Notes under the pieces: model-generated | Seen by the model: the letters and a program-made list of their open reading frames with translations, nothing else | Told to the model about the DNA's origin: nothing | The model's database searches: none | Made by a program: the position numbers and the translations under genes | Source of the DNA: Siderastrea radians | Taxonomy: Eukaryota; Cnidaria; Anthozoa; Scleractinia; Rhizangiidae | Direction of reading: 5' to 3' | Assembly: GCA_964017195.1 (NCBI GenBank) | Contig: OZ024895.1 | Coordinates: 29,612,375 to 29,676,374, forward strand | DNA length: 64,000 bases | Shown here: piece after piece, positions 33,519-45,000 of the stretch | Layout: every line of letters starts with the position of its first letter | Numbering within the stretch: position 1 is the stretch's first letter

Positions 33519-36500
33519 TACTAATAATTATTATTATTATTAAAAAAAAGTGGGGTGGGTTCGACAACAACCAGAACAACAACATTACAACTTGCCTCAA
33601 TACCTAAACAATATCTCCTTTGTTTAGCTAACACAACTAAGAGATTCACAACTGGACGAAATTCATGATCAGCGCAGTTCAAATATTCGTCCACGTATTT
33701 CCCAGAGGGATTATCCATCTTAAGCATCAAAACGGCCAATATCAAGTAATAAGGAAAATATGTTGACCTTGTCGCAGTCTATTACAATTCACTGAGAAAT
33801 TACAGCAGTGAGAACGTTCATGGATATTATTATTATCTATTGTTGAAAACTAAGCAACGATTTTGTATTCGGTGGTATAGTAGTTATCCCTCCTTTAAGC
33901 CCCAGCTTAACGATGAAAGATTTTCGGCCAACATGGTGTTAGTCAAATAAAATGTTCGGTGGCTAAACAGGCAAACAATGTTTGACTAAACATCGTACAA
34001 AGAGAGTCCACATAACGTTTTTTGCGTATTGCCGCTGAAATTATGACGTGACTAGTTGCAGCGTCACCCAAATTCCGTTCCTGATTGGTTGCTTTTCCTG
34101 TGCTAGCGCAAGCCTTGTTGGCAGAGGTGGCGAAACGATCAAACAAAATTAAAGTTCGTATTAACGCTAAATGTTGGGTAAAGAGATAATGGTGGTATTA
34201 GAAAAGGTAGTAAGACCATCCGGTAGAATTTTGAAATTATCCATGGTCAATATTTCACTAGCAGTGAATCTCTCAGCTGTTTCATCTTACAACTATCATT
34301 GCAACTTATCTCCTTTTTCCTTACCCAAAGAATTCTACGTAGAGACAATCTGCGATGGAGAACCAGCAAGGACCGTGAAATGCCCACAACAAAACGTTAT
34401 CTCCACTGTGTGGGCAAGCTATGGACGCCAACACCCAGACATGTGTGTGGATGATAACCAGATGATAAATACCACGTGCAAAGCTGATTATGATACCGTA
34501 TTGAGCATGGTTCAAGAATCGTGTGACGATTCCAACTCGTGCAGCTTGGAGTCAAATAAAGACGAGTACGGAGATCCCCCAGAATGCCAAGGGGTCAAAA
34601 AATATTTACAGATGTATTACCTTTGTAAGTCAGGTGAGATGTGTTCTTGATTTGGTCAACTGTTAACCCTCGGGCATAAAAGCCATCACACCTCCAGCAT
34701 GGTGCAATGGGGGTCATGAACCCCCTGGGTTTTAGTTGAGTTTCGACACTTCGAAAAGGTTTTACCTTTTATTAGGTAAAATAAAGTTAAAAAATTGTAT
34801 TTGTTAGCCTTTGATCTTCTCTACAATATGAGTCAAATATTATGGATTGTGGAGCTGCTGGGGGCCAGAGACATTTTTCAATAAAGCTGCTTAGTCAACA
34901 TAAATTTTTACTCAAAATGGCTTGCGAACATTGTAATTCTGACGTAATGATGCGTGGCAAATCCTCACGAGACTTTGCCTTCATGTGCTAAATAAAGGAT
35001 ATGCAACACAGCAACTGAAAACGGCAAGTGCTGATTGAAGAAAAGAAAAACATGTTAAGTTACTTCAATTTCTAGGTTAATATTCCTAACACTACTACAG
35101 ACTTTTACTGACACAAGTCTCAGAAAGAGTATAACTCAAAACGTCTGTTTGAATTGCTTTACAGAGTTAATAAGGAAAGCCATATGTGAATTTAATCCAC
35201 CTGAGAATATCACATGCCCGGTGAGCCAAACGATTGAAGTTGTAAACGCGAACTATGGACGGAAAGACAAGTGGACTTGCGGCGAGCAGTTAGCTGAGAA
35301 CGACAAATGCCTGTAAGTAGATTGTGGGTATCCATTTTTGGGACATTTATTGGATTCAATCCAAAGAAATATAGAAGGATTTGTGCCATCTGGTAGTTTC
35401 AAAATACGTCAGAATATAAGAACACCATCTCTGATCCCATCGTCGACTCAGATTCTTTTTTTTTTTCATATCTGTTTTCTCTCTATCTACTTCTTCAACA
35501 GCTCACCTAAATCAGAGCAGATGGTAAAAGACAAGTGTAACGGACAGAATTTTTGTGAACTTGATGCGTCAAATGAAGTGTATGGAAATCCATGTGGTGA
35601 AACGCACAAATATCTTGAACTCAACTATCACTGCCAAGCAGGAAAAATTGTAGGTGAGCATGCAATTTAAAAAGGCGCTAGAACTAAGGAAAGTCGAGTT
35701 TGATTGCAATGTTGCTTGAGAAATATATTGGCTAACAAGGAAGCTTAGACCTTCCTCATACCTACCCGACCTACCTACCTACCTACCTACCTACCCACCT
35801 ACCTACCTACCTACCTACCTGCCTACCTACCTACCTACCTACCTACCTACCTACCTACCTACCTGCCTACCTACCTACCTACCTACCTACCTACCTACCT
35901 GCCTACCTACCTACCTACCTACCTACCTACCTCCTACCCACCTACCTACCCACCTACCTACCTACCTACCTACCTACCCACCTACCTACCTACCTACCTA
36001 CCCACCTACCTACCTACCTACCTACCCACCTACCCACCTACCTACCTACCTACCTACCTACCTACCTACCCACCTACCTACCTACCTACCTACCCACCTA
36101 CCTACCTACCTACCTACCTACCTACCTGCTTACCTATCTACCTTATACGAGTACCTGCGTACATCTCGTCATGAATATTCTTTAGTAAGAATGTGAAAAA
36201 AAAAACACGCACAGAGAATGAGGGGAGAAAAAAATAAAAAAAAGGAATGAGATGCACAGATACGAAAGAGAATGGAATGGAAAGAAATGGAAGGGACTGA
36301 GATGATAGGAAATCAGATGAAATCAAATTCGCACATTATTAGTACGTTCATGAGAACGTTTCTTTTTTTCTAATTAGACATGTTCAGCGGGACAGAAATC
36401 TTCGTATGGCAATTACGTTTATTTTTCCCAGCTACGATCTTCTAAATTATGAATTTAATCAAAGACACGTTTTTACACATATTTTACGTATATTTTTTAT

Positions 36501-37188
36501 CCGTGACGAAGTATAATCAAACTTAATTTAGTTACAACTTAAACAACGTCATTTGAATTTGGACTTTATCGCTTACAGTATTCTTTACTGTACTTTCCTT
36601 ACCTGCACCCTGGTAGCTCCCGACTCCTGGGGGGGGGGGGGGTGGGGATCCTGCCCAGGTGCACCCTTTGTAAAGAGAGGGTCTCAATGGGGTTAACCGT
36701 CAACCGTTAAACGGCATTTTAGCCAACAGCTGTCAAAAAAGGGTAATTGTTACCGTCAACCGACAATAGTAGGACTTTTTTAGTCATCAAACGGTCTGAA
36801 AAGAACGATTTCAGGTCGTTTAGCGGCAGGTCCCCTAGCTCTCAAAGAATTTTGATAAGTAGCTTATCATTGTGCACATTATTGTAGGTGAAGCTGAACG
36901 GCATAACTTTAAGTGTTTTTTGATAGTGTAAGCAGACTTTGACTTTCCATATGAGGAATGATAATCCGCGAAAACAAAACTACCCCCTTGAACACAATAG
37001 TAGACACTAAATTTAAAATCGCCGAAGGATGTATCTTTTCATAACCGTCAACCCTCAAAATAACTAAAATTTAATCATCAACCTTCATCGTCAATGCTAC
37101 TCCCCCCATTGGGACCCTCTTGTAAAGAAAGTAGTATTATCGATTACCATTATCGATCGTCTTGTTTTTGTGTATTTTAGGCAGGTGA
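33195..37188 (+). CDS. Secreted lectin with two SUEL-type (galactose/rhamnose-binding) domains
   Basis: Five exons join in phase: 33195-33267, 34331-34633, 35165-35312, 35502-35653 and 37181-37188 (TGA stop), 684 nt in total. Exon 1 encodes a signal-peptide core ([20 protein letters not shown]) but lacks the initiator Met, which must lie in an upstream exon. A tiny ATG-AAG exon with a GTATGT donor at 29439-29444 is a speculative candidate. The first domain runs from [16 protein letters not shown] to [10 protein letters not shown], with ASYGR and DPPEC. The second runs from [14 protein letters not shown] to KYLELNYHC, with ANYGR and GNPC. YGR and DPC-type motifs and the Cys pattern define the SUEL/rhamnose-binding lectin fold. 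Such lectins bind microbial or cell-surface sugars outside the cell. The donor at 34633, not the nearer GTAAGT at 34625, is required to keep the frame. AATAAA follows at 37385. Confidence 0.82.
33367..33543. repeat. (AAT)n/(GAT)n compound microsatellite
   Basis: A (TA)n, (AAT)n, (GAT)n and again (AAT)n succession in the first visible intron of the lectin gene. It yields artificial poly-Asn/Asp and poly-Ile frames. Confidence 0.95.
34667..35050 (+). mobile_element. TTAA-CCCTCGG repeat, copy 4, in a lectin intron
   Basis: TTAA at 34663-34666 is followed by CCCTCGGGCATAAAAGCC, then gacacttcgaaaaggtttta and ggattgtggagctgctgggg. These are the family markers in the same order as at 11521. The right end is not clear. 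Confidence 0.6.
35757..36140. repeat. (CCTA)n tetranucleotide array, about 380 bp
   Basis: Nearly pure CCTA units with interspersed CCCA and CCTG variants, in the last intron of the lectin gene. It begins 100 nt after the exon ending at 35653. Confidence 0.97.
36677..37119. mobile_element. 443-bp MITE with 9-bp target duplication (Mutator-like)
   Basis: The inverted ends GAGGGTCTCAATGGGG and ..ccccattgggaccctc differ by one mismatch. They are flanked by an exact 9-bp direct repeat TTGTAAAGA (36668-36676 and 37120-37128). A 9-bp duplication is typical of Mutator-like elements. The interior repeats the motif aaccgtcaacc. It lies in the last lectin intron, 60 nt before the terminal acceptor. 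Confidence 0.85.
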
Positions 37189-37384
37189 AATCAATGGACC
37201 CATAAAGCGCACATTGTTGATGTAAAAAAAGGTGAGCCCTAAAACCTTCAATTGCATCCAATCAGTTTCGTCGCCTTAACTGAAGAAAACATGACATGGC
37301 ATTTCCAGTTGAAATAATTTTTAATATATTTTTTTCTATTTGTGAGAAAAATATAATAGAGGCTATCGCAAGTTAGTAAAAGGG

Positions 37385-37390
37385 AAATAA
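37385..37390 (+). terminator. Polyadenylation signal AATAAA after the lectin gene
   Basis: AATAAA about 200 nt downstream of the TGA at 37186-37188. Confidence 0.5.
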
Positions 37391-37652
37391 ATCTAAAATA
37401 TTTTTAATTTATCTCCAGTTGTCTTACAGACCTTTCAGTAGGAGTAGTATACAGTGGTGTTTACATTACTTTGGGCAGCGTTCAATCAAATCACTTTGCG
37501 ATTGTCCCATATTTACTATTGCGTATCTTTCTTTTTGATGCAAATGAGATACATTCTCCTCCTGCGAAACCGGGTGACGCGGCAGCTGTTGTGTGCCACT
37601 AAGCTCATGCAATTAACAAGGCAACAAGAATTTCTGTACGTCATTACTTTAA

Positions 37653-37846
37653 CCCTTTCACTCCGCTTTTAATCTCTAACTTTTGAGTCTGTGGATAAAA
37701 TCCTACAGTGTGACCATTCAAATGCAACCTCGCCAGCAGTACTTTCACAAGGTATTATTTATATTTAAGTATTACATAAAATGAAATTTGAGGTTTGTCT
37801 TTGAATTTTGATTTTAGGCACTCTTGGGACAGTGGGAATGAGAGGG
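37653..37846 (+). mobile_element. 194-bp TTAA-flanked MITE
   Basis: TTAA lies at 37649-37652 and 37847-37850. The ends are CCCTTTCACTCCGC and ..gtgggaatgagaggg. The interior holds the gagtctgtggataaaatcct module found in the decayed cluster at 28.8-30.8 kb. TTAA plus CCC ends fit a piggyBac-type non-autonomous element. Confidence 0.85.
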
Positions 37847-38299
37847 TTAAGAGTTGTTCAGGTCGAACCGCGGGTAAAAGCTGAAGTGCATTACTTTTTT
37901 GCCAGTAAAAATTCCAGAGGTTCGCCGTCACGTGGGTTAGCTGGTCGTCTTTTATTGTCTTTTGGTGGGCCTTGGGAGGAAGGAATGGTGCTGTTGTTAC
38001 ATTGTTACTTACCGTTGTTACTGGTTGATTGATAGGTCTAGAAATGAAAAGAGACGTGTCCCGCTTACAGCAGACCACTGGAAAACTAATAATGTAGCGA
38101 GATCAGCAACGGTGATGCGAGTTCATCGTTTATGATAAAAGAAAATATAGGGGAGACACTAAAATGGTCATATACTACAAGAGTATGGACACATCCGGAA
38201 GGAGAAGATGATCTTAATTTAAATGGGGCCATCGCAACATATACATGTAACTTCGGGGTGGGAGAAGTACCCCTTCTTCCTTCCCAACTACCCCTCCCT

Positions 38300-38421
38300 T
38301 GTTTTCTGGTGAAGTCGCGGCAATTTTGATGTGATTTAGAGCATTGACTTTTGTCAAGAGAGTATACTTGTGAACTTAAAAACAAAACTACAAATGCAAA
38401 TAAAAAGCCCTTGCAACACAT
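38300..38421 (-). CDS. Possible first exon of a small secreted protein
   Basis: On the minus strand, ATG at 38421 opens a frame with a good signal peptide (KGFLFAFVVLFLSSQVYS) followed by LDKSQCSKSHQNCRDFTRKQG. The rest of the open frame (to 38086) is low-complexity and repeat-like, so the exon probably ends near 38295-38300, but no strong donor fixes the end. A well-bounded small exon-like segment (acceptor ttctag, donor GTAAGT) lies downstream at 38032-38008. The product is unknown; it shares no visible similarity with the six-cysteine peptide. Confidence 0.3.
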
Positions 38422-38780
38422 TTTTGATAGTTTTGATTCGATGTAAAATAAGAACACCGTCTGGTAGACCTTGGCATATAGTTTTATTTCCTTTTATTGG
38501 TTAGGGCAATATTATTCTTTTCGTTGCTTTGATATGTTTCTGCATAATGCTAAATAAACAGGACAAATACTTCCACAAAGCTTACAGTGAAAATACGTGG
38601 CCCGTTCCTGATCAAAGAACAAAAAGTGAAGTTGACGAACTATCGCAATATTGATTTCACTATTCGATCAAATGAAGAATGAATCCGTTTGTCTGTAGCC
38701 CAAGGCTACTGGGTTTTCTTTGATAACGCTTCTTGGCATTTGGACGACTTCAGTAACCAGGCACCCCATGGTCTCTTCTC

Positions 38781-39338
38781 CTATTCACACCTAGCTTCCC
38801 TCCCCCCCCCCCCTCCCTGCTCCTTAACTCTGAGAATATTAAAGCTACGACAACGAAACTTGGAGAAAAATAGTACGTTCAAAAACGTTTCCTGTGAGGT
38901 CCCGCAACATCAGCTGCTAACGTCATGTGACGTCAGAATAACGACACGTTTTCAAACGGCGGACATTTTGGATCCGCCATCTTGGATTTCTTGGATTTCC
39001 CAAAACTTTCAAAACGCACCAAAATTGATCAAGAGGTGATAGAAATCAATAAAATAACAAAAAAACGATCTGTTAATTAAACAGTACTTCGAAAAGTTAT
39101 AATTTTTCATAAAGAGAGGGAAATTCAAAATTTAAAAAAAACGCTTGTCAAAAAGTGGTTGCCATGAAAGTGTCAAACTTGATGGACAAGAACTTGCTAT
39201 AACAAATCGTTCCCAGATAAAGTTTAGGAAAAGTCGCCAATTTTGGTGGCTTTAGCAAGTGCTTATTATTTAAAAAAAAGTTACAAACGTTTAAAGTCCG
39301 TGCGGGCAAAATTCGCATCCCGGGCGGTCTGATTTGGG
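38781..39338 (-). mobile_element. Diverged second copy of the 9.26-9.84 kb MITE
   Basis: Positions 39140-39338 are the reverse complement of about 9259-9460 (aaagtccgtgcgggc, ggttgccatg). Positions 38810-39050 correspond to about 9530-9780 (gacgtcatgtgacgtc-like core, ggatccgccatcttgg). The terminal repeats are decayed (ctattcacac and tctgatttggg), so this is the older copy. Confidence 0.75.
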
Positions 39339-39349
39339 TTGAATATTCT

Positions 39350-40170
39350 GCCTGGTCTTTGCGGTGATAGAGATGAAGTCCTACAAGGTCCAGTTTACCT
39401 AACTGAAGATAGGAATGTGATCGAAAGTTCACAACAAAGTTTTGCCTGAAGGGAGAAGGTGAAGTGAGGGCTTTTCCTTGGGAAGACCATATGATGGCAA
39501 ACCATGAAATAAACTAAAACATGGACAAAGCAAATTGAATTAACTTTTTGTTTTGAGAATGGGTTCTTTGGGAAAAAAATCTCCATAATATTGCAAGTAG
39601 GTGGTGTTCTAGCATACGCCATTTAAATTAGTAAAAAAAAAAACAATCAATTCAACTAGCGATAAACAATCTTTTTTAACGCAATCGAGTTATTTCTGTT
39701 GACTATTTTAGTACAGAGCTTTACAACTTTAAACAAAATAAATTAATTGACTAAACTAACGTTAGTATTAAGTTAAATTTCGAAATCCCACTGATTAACT
39801 CTAAAGATCCCATTTTTCTTACGAGGCAGTTACTAAGGCATTTCGACCTCTTGTAAACAAAAGAATGCATATTATAGATTTCAATAGTGATTCATGACGT
39901 TCATTGAGCCGAGCTCGTAGCAAGGGTCATAGCTTCGCGTCGTTAGCTAATTAAATTTGAAATCATTTGAATCAGTTAATTAAAAGAAAGCGGGGATCCC
40001 TGCTCTCTTAATCCAAAATCATAAAATATTAACTTTGCAAATAAACCCTCTTTCGTGAATAATCCAATTAAAAAGACTTTCTAGAAATTCCTAAAGTTTG
40101 CCTACAGCAATCTTGCTGCAACAAAACTCCATCTGCATCGATAAGTTTCTTTCGCTGAAGCAAGAACTTC
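39350..40170. other. Upstream region of the PAN/fibrinogen-like gene
   Basis: AT-rich, with no exon or TIR found. It presumably contains the promoter of the gene starting at 40175. No convincing TATA or CCAAT arrangement could be singled out. Confidence 0.35.
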
Positions 40171-40174
40171 AGAA

Positions 40175-42015
40175 ATGATTTATATTGCCATTTATTTAAT
40201 CTTCCTTTTAATTCGACTCGTTGTGAGTTGCGAAGACCCAAGATGCAATGAAACGTCTTCAGTCCCAAACGCTCGCTTCTTGGGGCATGTGTTTATGACA
40301 GGGCGAGCTGAAACCATGAGCGATTGTATAATGTCTTGTGGTAACAATAAGGAGTGTAGAAGTGTAAACTTCAAGTGGATGGATTCTGTCTGCGAATTGA
40401 ACAAGGCTGATGTTCACATCGCGCCTCAAAACTACATATCTGCCAAGGGGTATGCGTACTCTGATAATCCATGGCCAAAAATTAAACTGGTGAGATATAA
40501 TTCAAGCATTAATGATTTGTAAACCATTGAAACTGAAACGTAATATGAGAGAACACTACTCGGTTGCTTTTGCTACGCAAGAGAGATACGTTATCCGCGG
40601 AACCAATATACTATTACAACTAATTTATTCCATTTCAAAGAAATGTTTCATAGCTTTAAAGTTGTTTTCTTTTTTTTTTTTTACTTTCTCTATTAGAGAT
40701 TTCCTGTTGACTAAAACCAATGGAAAGAAAATTAACTGTAACACCAGCAAATACGATCGCCTATAGTTCACAATCAGGCAACTTACCTCAACTTTTTATC
40801 ATTCCGATTATGGACATTCAGTGTATAAAGTTTCCCCCGGGGGGGTACTCGGAAAAATTTTGATGGGAGTGTGCCGCTGGGACTCTGAAACCCTTAACCT
40901 ATACCAGACCACATTCATGTCGTTTTTGCAACCCTATTCTAGACTAGATGCCAAAAATCCCTACCCTATCCTAGACTAGCTATTTTCGAGCTATCTATCA
41001 GAATTATAACCACACAGTGCTTTTAATGGAAAACCATCTCTCGATCAAGAATATTGTCACGATTTCATTTATATTTTATATTTCCGAGTTTTTCAAACCC
41101 ATTAATTAATTGGATTAAATTTTCACACCACCCATTAGTTTCCGGGTAATTGATACCCTATCCTAGACCAAGACTCCCTGATTTCTATACCCTATCCCAG
41201 ACCAAAGCGCTTGAAAACCATACCCTTCACAGCGGCACATACCTATATAGGTTATATATGGGAGTACCCCCCCCCCCGGGAAAGTTTCCAGCCCTAGTGA
41301 GGCAGTAATAGACTTTTTTTTACTTGATTAGTTGACCATTAACACTGAAAAAGCCCCTATTATATTACACAAGTTTGGACACTTCTTAAGTGCATGAACG
41401 GTAGAACGTTCATACACTTCTTTTGGTCGGATATTTATTTTTCCAAGATTTGAACGCATATTTTCAAGATGACGGAAATGCTAAATGAATATCGTTTAGG
41501 TCTTGATCTCTAACCTTAACTATAATTAAGGTATAGCTTGGTAAGTACGTACAGTAAAATTTATAGCAAGTTTAGAATTGGAACACACCTTTACTTCTAT
41601 CGTACAAGTGTCTCGACAGATATCGAGCCATTTTTTTCCTGTTATGACTCAAGTTATTAGCAATTAATTTTCTTCCCCGTTTACTTCTTATCTGAACACA
41701 GCAGCAGCGCTATGAAACATTTCTTTGAAATGGAATAAATTAGTTATAATAAGAATTCACTTGCTCTTTCAGAGTTCATGTGCACAAATTCAGAGCCTTG
41801 TACCAGATGCACAGTCCGGCTATTACTGGATTCACACCAAGAACAAAAAAGTGGAAGTCTACTGTGACATGCTTAATTATGGTAGTAAAGCATTTTAGAA
41901 TACATCATCGCAATATCGTCTGTCTGATCATCCATCCATCCATCCATCCATCCATCCATCCATCCATCCATCCATCCATCCGTCCGTCCTTCCGTCCGTC
42001 CGTCCGTCTGTCCGT

Positions 42016-42052
<37 letters not shown>

Positions 42053-45000
42053 TAGAAAGCCTTCCATCCAGGAACCATCCATCCAGCCAGCAACCTTCCC
42101 AATGACCCATTCATCCAAACTCCACTCAGCCACCCATCCAAGATTACATGACCCCACGTGCACAGCACATGACATGACATGATAGACAAGAAATGATAAG
42201 AACAGACATGATATGACATTACGTTAATTAAAGTTACGTTACGTTGCGTAAAATAACTTTCCGTTACGTTAAATAACTTTTCCGTTAATCCATCCACGGT
42301 TCCTCCGCTCATTTGTCCTTCCGCCGATTTGTTCAGCCAGCCACCCATCTACCTTTCCACCCACCCACCTACCGATCTACTCATCCACCCAACCAAACAT
42401 TCACTCAGGCACCCACTCAGCCACCGAGCCACCCTACGATATTAGATGACATTACATGACATGACATGACTTGACATGACAATACGTCACGTTCTGTTAC
42501 CTCAAGTCACACTTATTCACCTATGGTCTCAGCGTCGAATTGTTCTTTTCACCAGTTTGTCTGTCCATCCATTAAGCACTCATTTTGTTCGTTATTCATT
42601 TATTTATTTATTTATTTATTCATTTATTTATTTGTTTATATATTTATTTACATATCTGATTGTGTTGCGGCTCTTACTTTTTTGTTTCCTCCACGTGTTT
42701 ATTCCTATCATTTCCACTTTCCTTCTTTAGGTGGAGGATGGACACTGGTTGCAAGCATCAGTTCTTCCAGCAATAACCACCTCTTGAGTTCACAGGTCAG
42801 CTGCTACCTTCCAACACGTTGTGTTGAGTTCATCAACTCTGCAATTCCATGCCGTAAATTATCGGACGAGGATATTCACGAAATTGCAACCAATGAAGGT
42901 AGAGAAACTCCATTAAAACATTGAACTAAAGATAGATCCGGGGAGAAGAAAGTCAGTTTTCTTTTTGCGGCCACTTTAAGTCGGCAGTTGTTTCCGTTTT
43001 TACGAGGAAAAAAAGAAAAACTGAAACAGTTATTAACACAGCTCACAAATTAGTCAGATTCAAATCAGTTCTGTGGTGATTGATTTAAATTACACTACTG
43101 AGATGTGAGCTTGCTGTTCCAGTCATTTTAAGGTGCATACAGTCACGTGGCGCTGTCCTGCCATAATAATAACTCTGATCATTGGTCCCCGGAACTAGTA
43201 AAGGTTTTGCTAGACGTTCTCGAAGTTCCTCTATTACCTTTTCGGCCGACGTCTAAGAGGGCCATACTACATCGTTCTCGTTTCATTTTCAGTCACAATA
43301 TAAAGGCCAAACCCATATGGGGCCATATTGCAGTGGATTTAAGCAAACAAGGATAATATGTGAAGGGGGAGGGCGTGGTAGAGAGTGAATCCGGATATAC
43401 CACCAGTGCTCTCCCACAAAAAAGTCCAGGTTGGGTTAAGCGCTCTCGGTCCGGGCCAGCGATTAATCTAACTTCAACTAAACCTGTTATTTCTTTTCAA
43501 TGCAAAAAAACTGTTAATTCTCATTCGTTTATCTTATTCATTTGCCAGTGTGGTTGTATTACTTTACCCAGGGCAGCGGGCATGCGTGTATCGTTTGCCC
43601 CCGTGTTGACTGTATAGTCCAGCTTGCTGACTTGTTGTATTCTCGCCTGATTGTACGCTCTTTCCATACATTTTCCTTGTTTTATTAACCGAAGTATTTA
43701 GCACGCTATTTAACAATTATCCTGCGAAATCGCGCGGAATATCACCTGATACTTAGCCGACGAGGCCGTAGGCCGAGTTGGCTAAATCAGGGGATATTCC
43801 GCAAGATTGAGCAGGATAATTGTTTTATTATTCAACCAATTCCCATCGACTACCATTTTCAGGACGAGAAAAACTACGGCTCTATGATAAAAACGCTAAA
43901 AGAAAGCAACACATAAAGCTTACTAAAAATCAAAACAGAACTTCAAGAAATCGAAGTTTACTACCGTTCACTTAAAAAGACTTATTTACAAACTCATGTT
44001 TGGAAATGACAAGACAAAGGAAAAAAATATTGCTACCTTACCGAGAATAAGTCCTCTTCCTGTGAATTAAAATCTTTTCAACTTTAGTCTTTACAACTTT
44101 CCGTGAGCAAGTGTGCTGCTTCTTTCGCAATAGCATTTTCTTGGTTGAGTTCTCACCATGAAAATTCCAAGTCAACCGCTGGATATCTTTGTGAGCTGAA
44201 GCACATACTTGTTGACATTTTGAGAGCATTTAATCGTGGAAAGTTTCTTCCAGAGAGTTAAAATTTACGGAGAACACTGCTAAAACTGCCTCTCTTTTCA
44301 AAATGGCCGCCAAACAAGCAATGAAAGAAAATCTGCAGTGCACTTCCAAATATGGTCATTTACGTATATCGCAGGATATCTGTCATGTAGGATGACAGAT
44401 ATTGAGGGCTTCCTTACCATATATGGGCATAGTGACAATTTGTTGAATAATAAACAGAGTTAGTGGAATGCAAGTTTCCCTTTCAAAACAATGTTTAACA
44501 TATATACTTTGAGCAACTATTCTGATAAATAGGACTTTTCAAATGCGGTTAATTTCATTCTTAATGCTTTTCTTTTGTTTGTTTGTTGTTGCTGTTTTTT
44601 TTTTTAACATTTTTTTTCTGCTTATCTAAGACGAATGCCAATGTCGCAGGCCTGCGTCTTACTAAGATGCATTTTGTTCCTGTAGGAACCTTTCGGATAG
44701 ATCATGTCACAAATGGCTACACAGCCTTTTATCAGGTAAATGTTTGCATATATGTATCCTATTTCAGAAAGAAAAATGCTCACAGATAGTACCTTCTATC
44801 TTTATCCTATCTTGACTTCAAATTGGTTTGTTAAATATTTTGTTTTGTCCCGCAGATTCCAGCCGGATCAAACAAGTTTAACTCCGAGTGCCACACCTAT
44901 AGGTAAAACCTCTAACCTTTAAGCCCGGTACAAGCTAAGGCAGAGGGGTGAATGTACTCCTCTTTCCCTTGGGTTCTTGTTACAATGTGTCAAAAATATT

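Noticed and set aside
33217..33600. Poly-Asn/Asp and poly-Ile proteins on both strands
   Set aside because: Translation of the (AAT)n/(GAT)n microsatellite in a lectin intron.
34171..34330. Open-frame N-terminus (from 34171) as the start of the lectin
   Set aside because: It is not a signal peptide, and a clear acceptor at 34329-34330 joins in phase to a real signal-peptide exon at 33195-33267.
35757..36140. CRISPR-like or satellite array
   Set aside because: The repeat unit is only 4 bp with no spacers; it is a plain tetranucleotide microsatellite.
41780..42175. Pro/Ser-rich and Trp/Met/Asp-repeat proteins
   Set aside because: Translation of the (CCAT)n/(CCGT)n/(CCAG)n array; only the 41773-41881 exon is supported.
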